Source: Acidobacteriota bacterium | GTDB taxonomy: Bacteria > Acidobacteriota > Thermoanaerobaculia > Gp7-AA8 | Direction: 5' to 3' | Length of the DNA stretch: 5,661 nucleotides | NCBI GenBank assembly: GCA_003222375.1 | Contig: QHVX01000143.1 | Location: 11,438-17,098 of the forward strand | Part shown: one piece after another, positions 1-5,661 of the stretch | Numbering within the stretch: the first letter of the stretch is position 1 | How the letters are laid out: the number at the start of each line of letters is the position of its first letter | The notes under the pieces: generated by a model | Database searches by the model: none | Told to the model about the DNA's origin: nothing | Seen by the model: only the letters and a program-made list of their open reading frames with translations | Program-made: the position numbers and the translations under genes

Positions 1-238
1 ACCGGCGGTTCGCGATGATGATGCGACGATCGCTGTTGAGCGCAAGAACAGCCTCGCCGAGTCCGTCGAGCATCTGGAGGTGCGCGATGCGTTGCCAATG
101 CAGCGCCTCCAGCTGCGAGACGAGCCTGCCGCGCTCGCGCGCGTCAGTCTCGAGCTGCGATTGCAGCGTACGAATCCGCTGCGCCGCGAACCAACCGCCC
201 AGCACCAGAATCACGAGGGCTACCACCGCGATGATCAT
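1..238 (-). CDS. phoR: PhoR-type sensor histidine kinase, N-terminal 79 residues (cut by window edge)
   Basis: The ATG at 238-236 shares an ATGA with the phoB stop, and the frame stays open to the left edge. The 79 visible residues begin with one hydrophobic membrane segment (about 2-19, IIAVVALVILVLGG). A charged, heptad-like stretch rich in Gln, Glu, Leu and Arg follows (about 21-50), probably a coiled-coil signalling helix. Next comes the start of a PAS-like domain (about 57-79, LDGLGEAVLALNSDRR then IIIANRR). No extracytoplasmic loop lies between the membrane segment and the PAS onset, as in kinases that sense through the Pst/PhoU complex rather than through a periplasmic domain. The HisKA and ATPase domains would lie outside the window, so kinase activity is inferred from the position after phoB and from this layout. 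By family role it would phosphorylate PhoB when phosphate is low. Another PAS-containing membrane kinase cannot be excluded. Confidence 0.8.
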   Translation of the reverse strand, partial: MIIAVVALVILVLGGWFAAQRIRTLQSQLETDARERGRLVSQLEALHWQRIAHLQMLDGLGEAVLALNSDRRIIIANRR

Positions 239-915
239 TCTTGAGGCGGATCGTATCGATAACCGAAGCCGACGACCGTTGCGATCCGTTGCGGACCGAT
301 TTTCTTGCGCAGATTTCGGATGTGGGCATCCACGGTACGCGTCTCCACTTCATCCGACATGTGCCAGACCTCGGACAAAATCCGATCGCGCGAGATGACT
401 GCCGACCGATTGCGCACGAGCAGCCACAGCAACTCGAATTCCTTTTTCGCGAGCTTGATCTCTTCGCCATGACGGTACACGCGAAGCGATTTCTCGTCGA
501 TCTTCAGCTCGCGGTCCTGATAAATGCCGGTCTCCTGCGCCGGAACGCGCACGCGTCGCCAGATCGCGGCCACACGCGCGAGGAGCTCGCGAACGCTGAA
601 CGGCTTGGTCAGATAGTCGTCGGCCCCGAGCTCGAGCCCGGTGATGCGGTCGCGTTCCGATCCGCGCGCGGTCAACATCAGAATGGGGAGCGAGGAGGTG
701 TTCGGATCGCGACGCAGCTCGCGGCAGATCGTCAGTCCATCGAGGTCGGGAAGGTTCAGATCGAGGATGACAAAGTCGAATCCGCCGCGTTGCACCGCGA
801 CCATCGCGTCGTTCCCGCTCGTGAAATGCGTGACGGAGTAGCCTTCGCGCTCGAGATTGAGCCGGATCGTGAATGCGATGTCGGAATCATCTTCGATCAG
901 CGCGATCCGCTTCAT
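235..915 (-). CDS. phoB: PhoB-type phosphate regulon response regulator (OmpR/PhoB family)
   Basis: This 226-residue protein is a typical two-domain response regulator. The receiver domain (about 1-118) has the acidic pocket E8-D9-D10, the phosphoacceptor D52 in VILDLNLPDLDG, T82 in LMLTARG and K104-P105 in YLTKPF. The C-terminal winged helix (about 125-222) has the KKEFELLWLLVRN helix, the recognition helix around R193-G207 (RTVDAHIRNLRKKIG) and the wing ending GFGYRYDP. All are the expected OmpR/PhoB motifs. When phosphorylated it should bind pho-box DNA and activate phosphate-starvation genes. The start is the ATG at 915, which overlaps the phoU stop as ATGA; no strong Shine-Dalgarno precedes it, so translational coupling is likely. 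The frame is open further upstream, but that part lies antiparallel to nothing conserved and runs inside phoU. Position between phoU and phoR supports PhoB over another OmpR paralogue. Confidence 0.95.
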   Translation of the reverse strand: MKRIALIEDDSDIAFTIRLNLEREGYSVTHFTSGNDAMVAVQRGGFDFVILDLNLPDLDGLTICRELRRDPNTSSLPILMLTARGSERDRITGLELGADDYLTKPFSVRELLARVAAIWRRVRVPAQETGIYQDRELKIDEKSLRVYRHGEEIKLAKKEFELLWLLVRNRSAVISRDRILSEVWHMSDEVETRTVDAHIRNLRKKIGPQRIATVVGFGYRYDPPQE

Positions 916-1580
916 GGATTCTGGGTCACCGGAGTGTGCTTGATCATCTTCCCTTCCACGAGATAGACGACCATTTCGCAGATGTTGGTCGCGCCGTCGG
1001 CCATGCGCTCGAAATACTTTCCGATGAATGTCAGCCGGATCGCGCGCGAGATGTTCCGCGGGTCTTCCAGCATGTAGGTCAGCAGCTCGCGAAACGATTG
1101 TTCCGTTTGCTGATCGACGACGTCGTCCTGCTTGATGACCTGCCGTGCCAGCGTTGCGTCGCCACGCACGAAGGCGTCCAGCGCCTGGCGGACCATCGTC
1201 TGCGCGTCCTGCGCGAGATGCGGAATCGCCACCATCGGTTTGAGTGGCGGCTCGCGATTGAGCTCGATGACGCGCTCGCAAACGTCCTGGGCCAGATCGG
1301 CGATGCGTTCCAGCTCGGGCGTGATCTTCATGATGGCGGCCACAAAGCGCAGATCGACGGCGGCCGGCTGCATCTTCGCGATGAGCTCCAGCGTAAGGCG
1401 ATCGATCTCCAGCTCCATCTGATCGATGCGGCTGTCGTTGCCGATGACCTCCTCGGCGAGCGGTGTGTCGCGCTCGAGAAGCGCGCGAATCGATTGCGTG
1501 ATCGCATCCTCGACCATCGCGCCCATCCGGAGAAGAAGATCCTTGAGATCTTCGATATCGCGATCGAAATGTCTCTGCAT
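912..1580 (-). CDS. phoU: PhoU, phosphate signalling regulator
   Basis: This 222-residue protein is the usual PhoU length and is entirely alpha-helical in character. It shows the two pseudo-repeated PhoU halves: the metal-cluster motif E91-R-I-A-D95 in the first and E191-R-M-A-D195 in the second, exactly 100 residues apart. Supporting sequence includes VDLRFVAAIMKITPELERI in the first half and FIGKYFERMADGATNICE in the second. PhoU is a peripheral cytoplasmic protein that links Pst transporter state to PhoR and keeps the regulon off when phosphate is plentiful; this role is from family knowledge. The ATG at 1580 lies 4 bp after the pstB stop, and GGATAGGA across that junction is a possible ribosome site. 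The stop overlaps the phoB start (ATGA), which ties PhoU dosage to the two-component system. There is no sign of damage. Confidence 0.97.
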   Translation of the reverse strand: MQRHFDRDIEDLKDLLLRMGAMVEDAITQSIRALLERDTPLAEEVIGNDSRIDQMELEIDRLTLELIAKMQPAAVDLRFVAAIMKITPELERIADLAQDVCERVIELNREPPLKPMVAIPHLAQDAQTMVRQALDAFVRGDATLARQVIKQDDVVDQQTEQSFRELLTYMLEDPRNISRAIRLTFIGKYFERMADGATNICEMVVYLVEGKMIKHTPVTQNP

Positions 1581-1582
1581 CG

Positions 1583-1590
1583 TCCTATCC
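1583..1590 (-). promoter_or_regulatory. Possible Shine-Dalgarno site of phoU across the pstB stop
   Basis: GGATAGGA spans the last codon and TAG stop of pstB. The first GGA sits 7 bases before the phoU ATG, a normal spacing; the second (AGGA) is only 2 bases away and probably too close. It suits reinitiation by ribosomes leaving pstB. Confidence 0.35.
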
Positions 1591-2409
1591 GAATCTTCCC
1601 GTCACGTAATCTTCAGTCATCTTCTCTTTCGGGTTCATGAAGATCGTCTTGGTGTCGGCATATTCGACCAGGCGGCCTAACATGAAGAACGCCGTGCGAT
1701 CCGAGACGCGGGCGGCCTGCTGCATGTTGTGCGTCACGATGACGATCGTGTAATTGACCTTGAGGTCCCAGATCAATTCCTCGATTTTGGTGGTCGCGAT
1801 CGGATCGAGCGCCGACGCCGGCTCATCCATCAACAGCACTTCCGGATCGACTGCCAGTGCGCGCGCGATGCACAGGCGCTGCTGCTGGCCGCCCGAGAGC
1901 GCGAACGCGCTTTCGTTCAGCCGGTCTTTCACTTCGTCCCACAACGCCGCGCGGATCAGCGATCTTTCGACGACGTTGTTGAGCTCGCGCCTGTTCCGCA
2001 TGCCGCCGATCCGCAGGCCGTACGCAATGTTGTCGTAGATCGACTTCGGGAAAGGATTCGATCTCTGAAAGACCATTCCGACGCGGCGGCGGAGCGACAC
2101 GACATCGGTGTCCGAGCTGTAGATGGCGCGGCCATCGATCGAGATCGTCCCCTTCGCGCGCGCGTTCGGAATGATGTCGTTCATGCGATTGATCGACCGA
2201 ATGAACGTCGATTTGCCGCAACCCGACGGACCGATGAGCGCGGTGACCTGACGGTCGGGGATGTCGAGCGTGATTCCGTGAAGCACTTTCGCGGAGCCAT
2301 AGAAAAAATCGAAGTCGCGAACGCTGATCTTGGCGTTCATGCTTTCGAGCGCGGCGGCCGACGGCGCCAGTGCTGCGTTGAATCGCTCCATGTCTATTGC
2401 TGTGAGCAT
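1585..2409 (-). CDS. pstB: PstB, phosphate ABC transporter ATP-binding protein
   Basis: This is the cytoplasmic ATPase of the phosphate importer. From the ATG at 2409 it is 274 residues. All ABC ATPase motifs are present in order: Walker A GPSGCGKST (60-68), Q-loop Q115 in VFQRSNPFP, signature LSGGQQQR (171-178), Walker B VLLMDEP (191-197), D-loop SALD (199-202) and H-loop H227 in VTHNMQ. The FQRSNPFPKSIYDNIAYG stretch and the C-terminal DYVTGRFG are characteristic of PstB. I chose the start at 2409 because it forms a TAATG overlap with pstA and has a weak AGG upstream. It adds an Ala-rich leader of about 23 residues before the family's usual beginning; ATGs at 2391 and 2340 (MNAKISVRDFDFFYG) are real alternatives, the last giving 251 residues, closer to typical length. 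Confidence 0.97.
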   Translation of the reverse strand: MLTAIDMERFNAALAPSAAALESMNAKISVRDFDFFYGSAKVLHGITLDIPDRQVTALIGPSGCGKSTFIRSINRMNDIIPNARAKGTISIDGRAIYSSDTDVVSLRRRVGMVFQRSNPFPKSIYDNIAYGLRIGGMRNRRELNNVVERSLIRAALWDEVKDRLNESAFALSGGQQQRLCIARALAVDPEVLLMDEPASALDPIATTKIEELIWDLKVNYTIVIVTHNMQQAARVSDRTAFFMLGRLVEYADTKTIFMNPKEKMTEDYVTGRFG

Positions 2410-3257
2410 TATGGCCTGTTCATCCTTTCAAGGCGGCGCACCGAGAGACGCGCGATGATCGACAACGTCAAAATGATCATCACCAGCAAAAACGCGCCGG
2501 CCCATGCCTGGCGATGCCAGTCGTCATACGCCGAATTCGCGTACAGGTAGACCTGCTGCGTGAGCGATGCGATCGGCTGCCTGAGACTGATGGACCAGAA
2601 TCGGTTGCCGAAGGCAGTGAAGAGCAACGGCGCAGTCTCGCCCGCAACCCGGGCGAGAGCGACGAGCACGCCGGTCAGGATCCCGGGAAGTGCCGCCGGA
2701 ACGATCACGGTGAAGACGGCGCTGGTGCGCGTGGCGCCGAGCGCCAGCGCACCTTCGCGCAACCCAGCGGGGACGAGACGCAGCAACTCTTCGGTTGTGC
2801 GGACCACGGTCGGCAGCATCAAAACGGCGAGAGCAAGGCCGCCGGCGAATGCACTGAAACGCTTCACGGGAAGCACCGCAATGATGTAGGCGAACATGCC
2901 GACGACAATGGACGGCACGCCATTCAGCACGTCGGCCGCGAAGCGAACGATCGATGAAAACTTCGAGGTCGGATACTCCGCCAGGTGAATGCCGCAGATG
3001 CATCCGATCGGGACCGCAAGCAGCGCCGCGATCGCGATCAGGATCAGCGTGCCGACGATGGCATTGGCCATCCCCCCGCCCGCCTCACCCACCGGCTTCG
3101 GCATCTGGGTGAAGAAAGCCCAGTTGAGCGAAGTGAAGCCTTGCTTGACCACGTAGAACAGGATCATGGCGAGCGGAATGAGTGCGAGCAGAACCGCAAT
3201 GGCGCAGAAACCCTCCGCAATCGCCGAGATGATCTTGCGACGCCACGCCTTGCTCAT
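2409..3257 (-). CDS. pstA: PstA, phosphate ABC transporter permease
   Basis: This 282-residue inner-membrane protein is the second permease subunit. It has about six hydrophobic segments, near residues 14-38, 64-90, 108-128, 134-153, 182-205 and 252-272. The cytoplasmic EAA coupling loop that contacts PstB runs from about 168 (EGALALGATRTSAVF) to the conserved LARVAGETAPLLFTA around 201-215. The LNGVPSIVVGMFAY segment (111-124) is the PstA/PstC signature region. The start is the ATG at 3257, which overlaps the pstC stop as ATGA, with GGAA 8 bp upstream as a modest ribosome site. The same frame stays open far upstream, but there it encodes only an out-of-frame reading of pstC, rich in Arg and without membrane segments. 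The stop TAA overlaps the pstB start. Length and motifs are normal for the family. Confidence 0.96.
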   Translation of the reverse strand: MSKAWRRKIISAIAEGFCAIAVLLALIPLAMILFYVVKQGFTSLNWAFFTQMPKPVGEAGGGMANAIVGTLILIAIAALLAVPIGCICGIHLAEYPTSKFSSIVRFAADVLNGVPSIVVGMFAYIIAVLPVKRFSAFAGGLALAVLMLPTVVRTTEELLRLVPAGLREGALALGATRTSAVFTVIVPAALPGILTGVLVALARVAGETAPLLFTAFGNRFWSISLRQPIASLTQQVYLYANSAYDDWHRQAWAGAFLLVMIILTLSIIARLSVRRLERMNRP

Positions 3258-4168
3258 GCCGGCCGTTCCATGCGCTGTTTCGTAGTCCAGATGAAAAATC
3301 GGGAGATGAAATTCACAAAAATAGTGATGATAAATAGCAACAATCCGATCTCGATCAGCGCGTGCAAGTACAGATCGTCGGCCGCCTCGGTAAATTCGTT
3401 CGCGATCACCGCGGCCATCGTGTACTGCGGCGCGTAGAGGGAGGGCGAGATCTGCGGGTTGTTGCCGATCACCATCGTGACCGCCATCGTTTCGCCGAGC
3501 GCGCGGCCGAGCCCGAGCATGATCGCGCCGATGATTCCCGTCTTCCCGAATCCGATCGCGACCTTGATCGCTTCCCACCGCGTCGCGCCTAACGCGTATG
3601 CTGCTTCGCGCTGCGCGATCGGAACATTCTTCAGAATCTCGCGCGCGACAGATGACGTGAACGGTATGACCATGATCGAGAGGATGATTGCGGCCATTCC
3701 CATTCCCACTCCCAGCGGCGGTCCGGAAAAGAACGGCGTCCTGCGCAGCGACTCCGGCAACAGCAGCTCGAGCTTTCGCACGATGGGCGTCAGCACGAAG
3801 ACGCCCCACAATCCGTAGACGATCGACGGAATCGCTGCCAGGAGCTCGGTCAAGTACGCAAGCGGTTGTCGCAGCATGCCTGGCGAGAGCTCGGAGATGT
3901 AAATCGCGATGCCGAGCGCGATCGGCGTCGACAACAGTAACGCCAGGAACGACGAGTAGAGCGTGCCCCAGATGAATGGCAGCGCGCCGAACTCGCCCGA
4001 CACCGGATCCCAGACGCGGCCCGTCCAGAATCTGAAGCCGAACTTGTCGATCGAGAGCATCGACTGCCGCCACAGCTCGAAGCCGATACCAATGACCAGC
4101 AGCAACACGATGGCCGCGAACATGCCGGTCGTGATTCTGAAAACGCGATCGTCCGCTGATCGGCGCAT
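3254..4168 (-). CDS. pstC: PstC, phosphate ABC transporter permease
   Basis: This 304-residue inner-membrane permease pairs with PstA to form the phosphate path. It starts with a short charged cytoplasmic tail (MRRSADDRVFR) and a first membrane segment at about 15-32. The periplasmic part contains FGALPFIWGTLYSS (60-73), a typical PstC stretch. Later come AIPSIVYGLWGVFVLTP (112-128), further membrane segments near 155-172, 208-232 and 268-292, and the EAA loop at about 188-226 (REAAYALGATRWEAIKV, then GLGRALGETMAV). The ATG at 4168 forms a TGATG overlap with the pstS stop and gives the expected N-terminus; starting further upstream at 4276 would add residues that only re-read the end of pstS in another frame. 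Only a weak GAAGA precedes it, so reinitiation after pstS is the likely way of translation. No key feature is missing. Confidence 0.96.
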   Translation of the reverse strand: MRRSADDRVFRITTGMFAAIVLLLVIGIGFELWRQSMLSIDKFGFRFWTGRVWDPVSGEFGALPFIWGTLYSSFLALLLSTPIALGIAIYISELSPGMLRQPLAYLTELLAAIPSIVYGLWGVFVLTPIVRKLELLLPESLRRTPFFSGPPLGVGMGMAAIILSIMVIPFTSSVAREILKNVPIAQREAAYALGATRWEAIKVAIGFGKTGIIGAIMLGLGRALGETMAVTMVIGNNPQISPSLYAPQYTMAAVIANEFTEAADDLYLHALIEIGLLLFIITIFVNFISRFFIWTTKQRMERPA

Positions 4169-5172
4169 CAGGGCTGGATCTTCTGCAGCGCCTGCATCTC
4201 GAGATCGACCACCGGTTTCGGCAGCGGCGCGTATCCGAGGGGCGCCGCATCTTTCTGCCCATCGGTGAGCGCCCACTTCATGAAATCGACCATGATCCGG
4301 GCGCGCTGTTTGTCAGTCGGGTTCTGATACATCAGGATCCACGTGAACGACGAAATCGGGTACGCGTCATTTCCCTGCGCGTTGGCAATCGACACTCGAA
4401 AATCGGCGGGCATCGCCGACGCGGCCGCTGCTGCGGTGACTGAATCGAGTGATGCGCGAACGAAGTTACCGGCCGCGTTCTGCACGGAGCCGTACGGAAT
4501 GTTGTTTTGCGACGCGTAAATGAGCTCGACGTAGCCGATCGCGCCCGGCGTCGCCTTCACCAGCCCGGAGACGCCCTCGTTTCCTTTCCCGCCCACGCCG
4601 ACCGGCCATCTCACCGAGGTCGACACGCCGACCTTCTGCTTGAACTCCGGCGAAACTTTCGACAGAAAATCGCACCAGATGTAGCTGGTTCCCGATCCGT
4701 CGGAGCGATGGACGATCGTGACGTCGGTGTTCGGCTGCGCCACGCCGGGATTCGACTTCGCGATCGCAGGGTCGATCCACTTCTTCACTTTGCCGAGGAA
4801 AATGTCGGCGAGCAGCGGTCCGCTGAATTTGAGTTCGACTGCGCCTGACACAGTCGGGAAATGCAGGATGGGTGCGGGCGCCGACTTCAACTGCTCGTCG
4901 GTCATCGGACCGTCGGTCGCGCCGAAAAACACCGTCTGGGCACTCAACTGCTTGATACCGCCGCCGGAACCGATCGACTGGTAATTGATCTCTACGTCAG
5001 GGTGCAGCTTGTTGTATTCCGCGAACCACTTCGAATAGATCGGATAGGGAAAGGTCGCCCCGGCGCCGTTGATCGTGATCTTTTGACCAGCCGGAGCGGG
5101 CGTTGTCGATTGCGGCGCTTCGCTCTTGTTGCATGCGACGAAGGCGAGCAGAAGAAAAACGAATTTGCGCAT
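4168..5172 (-). CDS. pstS: PstS, phosphate-binding lipoprotein (near-complete copy, short internal gap)
   Basis: This 334-residue protein captures phosphate and delivers it to PstC/PstA. Residues 1-13 form a short signal peptide ending at a lipobox-like FVAC with Cys14, then a Pro/Thr/Ala linker to about 30. Residues matching the E. coli PstS ligands by motif alignment are all present: T40-F41 in GAGATFPYP, S69 in IGSGGG, D87 in FGATDGP, and R156, S160 and T162 in HRSDGSGTS. GVGGKGNEGV (192-201), AIGYVE (211-216) and DAYPISSFTW (269-278) complete the family pattern. Oddity: between PTV (106-108) and ELKFSG (113-118) only SGAV is found, where the adjacent copy has 14 residues carrying VPVYNLPG and E. 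coli has a comparable strand; about 10 codons appear lost in frame. A good AGGGAG ribosome site precedes the ATG. It is probably a functional binding protein, but that gap leaves doubt. Confidence 0.94.
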   Translation of the reverse strand: MRKFVFLLLAFVACNKSEAPQSTTPAPAGQKITINGAGATFPYPIYSKWFAEYNKLHPDVEINYQSIGSGGGIKQLSAQTVFFGATDGPMTDEQLKSAPAPILHFPTVSGAVELKFSGPLLADIFLGKVKKWIDPAIAKSNPGVAQPNTDVTIVHRSDGSGTSYIWCDFLSKVSPEFKQKVGVSTSVRWPVGVGGKGNEGVSGLVKATPGAIGYVELIYASQNNIPYGSVQNAAGNFVRASLDSVTAAAAASAMPADFRVSIANAQGNDAYPISSFTWILMYQNPTDKQRARIMVDFMKWALTDGQKDAAPLGYAPLPKPVVDLEMQALQKIQP

Positions 5173-5177
5173 GGCGG

Positions 5178-5183
5178 CTCCCT
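5178..5183 (-). promoter_or_regulatory. Shine-Dalgarno site of pstS
   Basis: AGGGAG lies 5 bases before the pstS ATG and overlaps the TAG stop of the upstream copy. It is the strongest ribosome site in the window and supports the start at 5172. It also means that ribosomes finishing the damaged copy terminate on top of the pstS initiation site. Confidence 0.75.
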
Positions 5184-5661
5184 ACGTTCGGATGCGGCCG
5201 AGGGCCTGCATCTCCAGCGTCACGACCTCTGATGGAAGGGGGGCGGTCGACGCTCGAACGAACTCGCCGGCGGCGTTCTGAACCGGGCCGTCGTCGTTGG
5301 TCAGACTTACGCCCGGATTGATGCTGCGGATTGCGGCATCGTTCCACTTCGTGATCTTGCCCAGGAAGATGTCGGCCAGCACAGGCCCGGTGAATCGAAG
5401 ATCGGGGTTTCCAGGCAGGTTGTATACCGGCACATCGCCGCCTAACACTGTCGGCAGATGGAGGATCGGCGCGCCGGCGGCGAAGATTTGATCGTTGGTC
5501 ATCGGGCCGTCGGTCGCGCCGAAGAAGACGGTCCGAGCGGTGAATTGACGAATTCCGCCGCCGGAACCGATCGACTGATAGTTGATCTCGACGTTCGGAT
5601 GCAGCTTGTTGTACTGGCTGAACCATTTCGAGTAGATCGGATACGGGAACGTCGCTCCCGC
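5182..5661 (-). pseudogene. pstS: Second pstS copy with two large in-frame internal deletions (5' end beyond window)
   Basis: From the right edge, 159 residues plus a TAG stop are visible without interruption. Residues 1-118 match PstS from AGATFPYPIYSKWF to NPGV, with 58 of 72 identities to the neighbouring copy over the first block, and they retain the T4-F5, S33 and D51 ligands. After TNDD (about 121-124) the sequence jumps to GPVQNAAGEFVRAS, losing about 77 codons that hold HRSDGSGT, GGKGN and AIGYVE. After VRASTA (about 135-140) it jumps to PLPSEVVTLEMQALG, losing about 72 codons with the DAYPISSFTW region. The junctions lie near 5289 and 5241. The loss takes out much of the second lobe and half of the phosphate site, so phosphate binding is unlikely. 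The frame is intact and the stop lies 9 bp before pstS. An ATG at 5502 is an internal Met (FGATDGPM), not the gene start. The start and signal peptide are not visible. Confidence 0.85.

Larger units (their letters stand above)
1..5661 (-). other. pst-phoU-phoB-phoR operon
   Basis: All eight genes point the same way. Junctions are 9 bp (pstS'/pstS), TGATG (pstS/pstC), ATGA (pstC/pstA), TAATG (pstA/pstB), 4 bp (pstB/phoU), ATGA (phoU/phoB) and ATGA (phoB/phoR). I saw no space for an intergenic promoter, pho box or terminator, so the controlling promoter should lie upstream of the first pstS copy, outside the window, and the transcript runs past position 1. Combining the importer, PhoU and the two-component pair in one unit implies that PhoB activates its own synthesis together with the transporter; this is inferred from layout and family knowledge. 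Confidence 0.85.
4849..5661 (-). repeat. Diverged tandem duplication of pstS (best-conserved block in two copies)
   Basis: The block 5446-5661 (pstS' residues 1-72) aligns without gaps to 5064-4849 (pstS residues 37-108), 597 bp away at the start, with 58 of 72 residues identical. Weaker matching continues to NPGV in both copies (21 of 32 residues). Many substitutions are conservative (A/S, K/R, D/N, L/I), which points to an old duplication that diverged, not a recent exact copy. Identity at DNA level is patchy, so homologous recombination between the copies would be limited to short tracts. Confidence 0.8.

Noticed and set aside
241..966. A 241-codon plus-strand open frame opposite phoB
   Set aside because: It is a low-information antisense reading of a well-motivated PhoB gene, with no family pattern and no credible ribosome site seen.
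916..1281. N-terminal extension of the PhoB frame upstream to 1281
   Set aside because: The extra residues re-read phoU in another frame, and the receiver domain begins properly at MKRIALIEDD (915).
873..1640. A 255-codon plus-strand open frame opposite phoU
   Set aside because: It mirrors PhoU codons on the other strand and shows no motif of its own.
1729..2550. A 273-codon plus-strand open frame opposite pstB
   Set aside because: Its translation is rich in Arg, Asp and His with no recognisable motif, as expected for the shadow strand of a GC-rich gene; the opposite strand encodes full PstB motifs.
2409..4262. A single 617-codon minus-strand open frame covering pstA and most of pstC
   Set aside because: Only its last 282 residues look like a protein family (PstA). 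The upstream part is an Arg-rich out-of-frame reading of pstC without membrane segments; the PstA start at 3257 overlaps the pstC stop.
4169..4276. N-terminal extension of PstC to 4276
   Set aside because: It re-reads the 3' end of pstS. The ATG at 4168 gives the normal PstC N-terminus and a TGATG coupling.
1675..5445. TTA leucine codons mostly followed by GGC (near 1676, 3589 and 5443)
   Set aside because: Three of only four TTA codons I found precede Gly GGC, but the number is too small to separate from chance or conserved Leu-Gly positions.
5182..5502. A stand-alone 106-residue gene starting at the ATG at 5502
   Set aside because: The frame continues upstream to the window edge with clear PstS sequence; this ATG is the internal Met of FGATDGPM.
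1..5661. Pho boxes, operon promoter, rho-independent terminator, tRNA, CRISPR or insertion sequence
   Set aside because: I looked on both strands and found no convincing direct-repeat pho box, hairpin with T-run, RNA gene, spacer array or transposase; coding sequence fills the window.

Overview
The window is one stretch of minus-strand coding sequence with no gap longer than 9 bp. Read from the right edge leftwards it is a phosphate-uptake and phosphate-signalling operon: a damaged copy of pstS (cut by the window edge), a second near-complete pstS, pstC, pstA, pstB, phoU, a PhoB-type response regulator, and the first 79 codons of a PhoR-type sensor kinase (cut by the left edge). I assigned the families by reading conserved motifs, not by any database search.

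Layout on the minus strand: pstS' (5661-5182), 9 bp, pstS (5172-4168), TGATG overlap, pstC (4168-3254), ATGA overlap, pstA (3257-2409), TAATG overlap, pstB (2409-1585), 4 bp, phoU (1580-912), ATGA overlap, phoB (915-235), ATGA overlap, phoR (238-1, partial). There is no room for an internal promoter or terminator between genes, so transcription probably starts beyond position 5661. The genes make a closed loop. The PstS lipoprotein binds phosphate, PstC/PstA form the channel, PstB hydrolyses ATP, PhoU links transporter state to the kinase, and PhoR/PhoB control transcription, probably including that of this operon.

The unusual part is the pstS pair. The upstream copy is about 80% identical to the intact one over its first 72 visible residues (58/72 by hand alignment), but it lacks two internal blocks of about 77 and 72 codons, including the HRSDGSGT half of the phosphate site. 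Both losses are in frame. The downstream copy has every phosphate ligand but is about 10 codons shorter than its neighbour where the upstream copy carries the family's VPVYNLPG strand. So each copy has an in-frame gap, at a different place. This is either gene decay after a tandem duplication or an assembly problem, and it needs a check against reads.

The organism looks like a fairly GC-rich bacterium with a lipoprotein-type PstS. Gemmatimonadota or Acidobacteriota-like lineages are a low-confidence guess from protein style only. The DNA is strikingly rich in GATC and especially CGATCG (22 copies counted by eye). I do not see a new kind of biological system here. The window is a conventional Pst/Pho operon with an odd pstS duplication.
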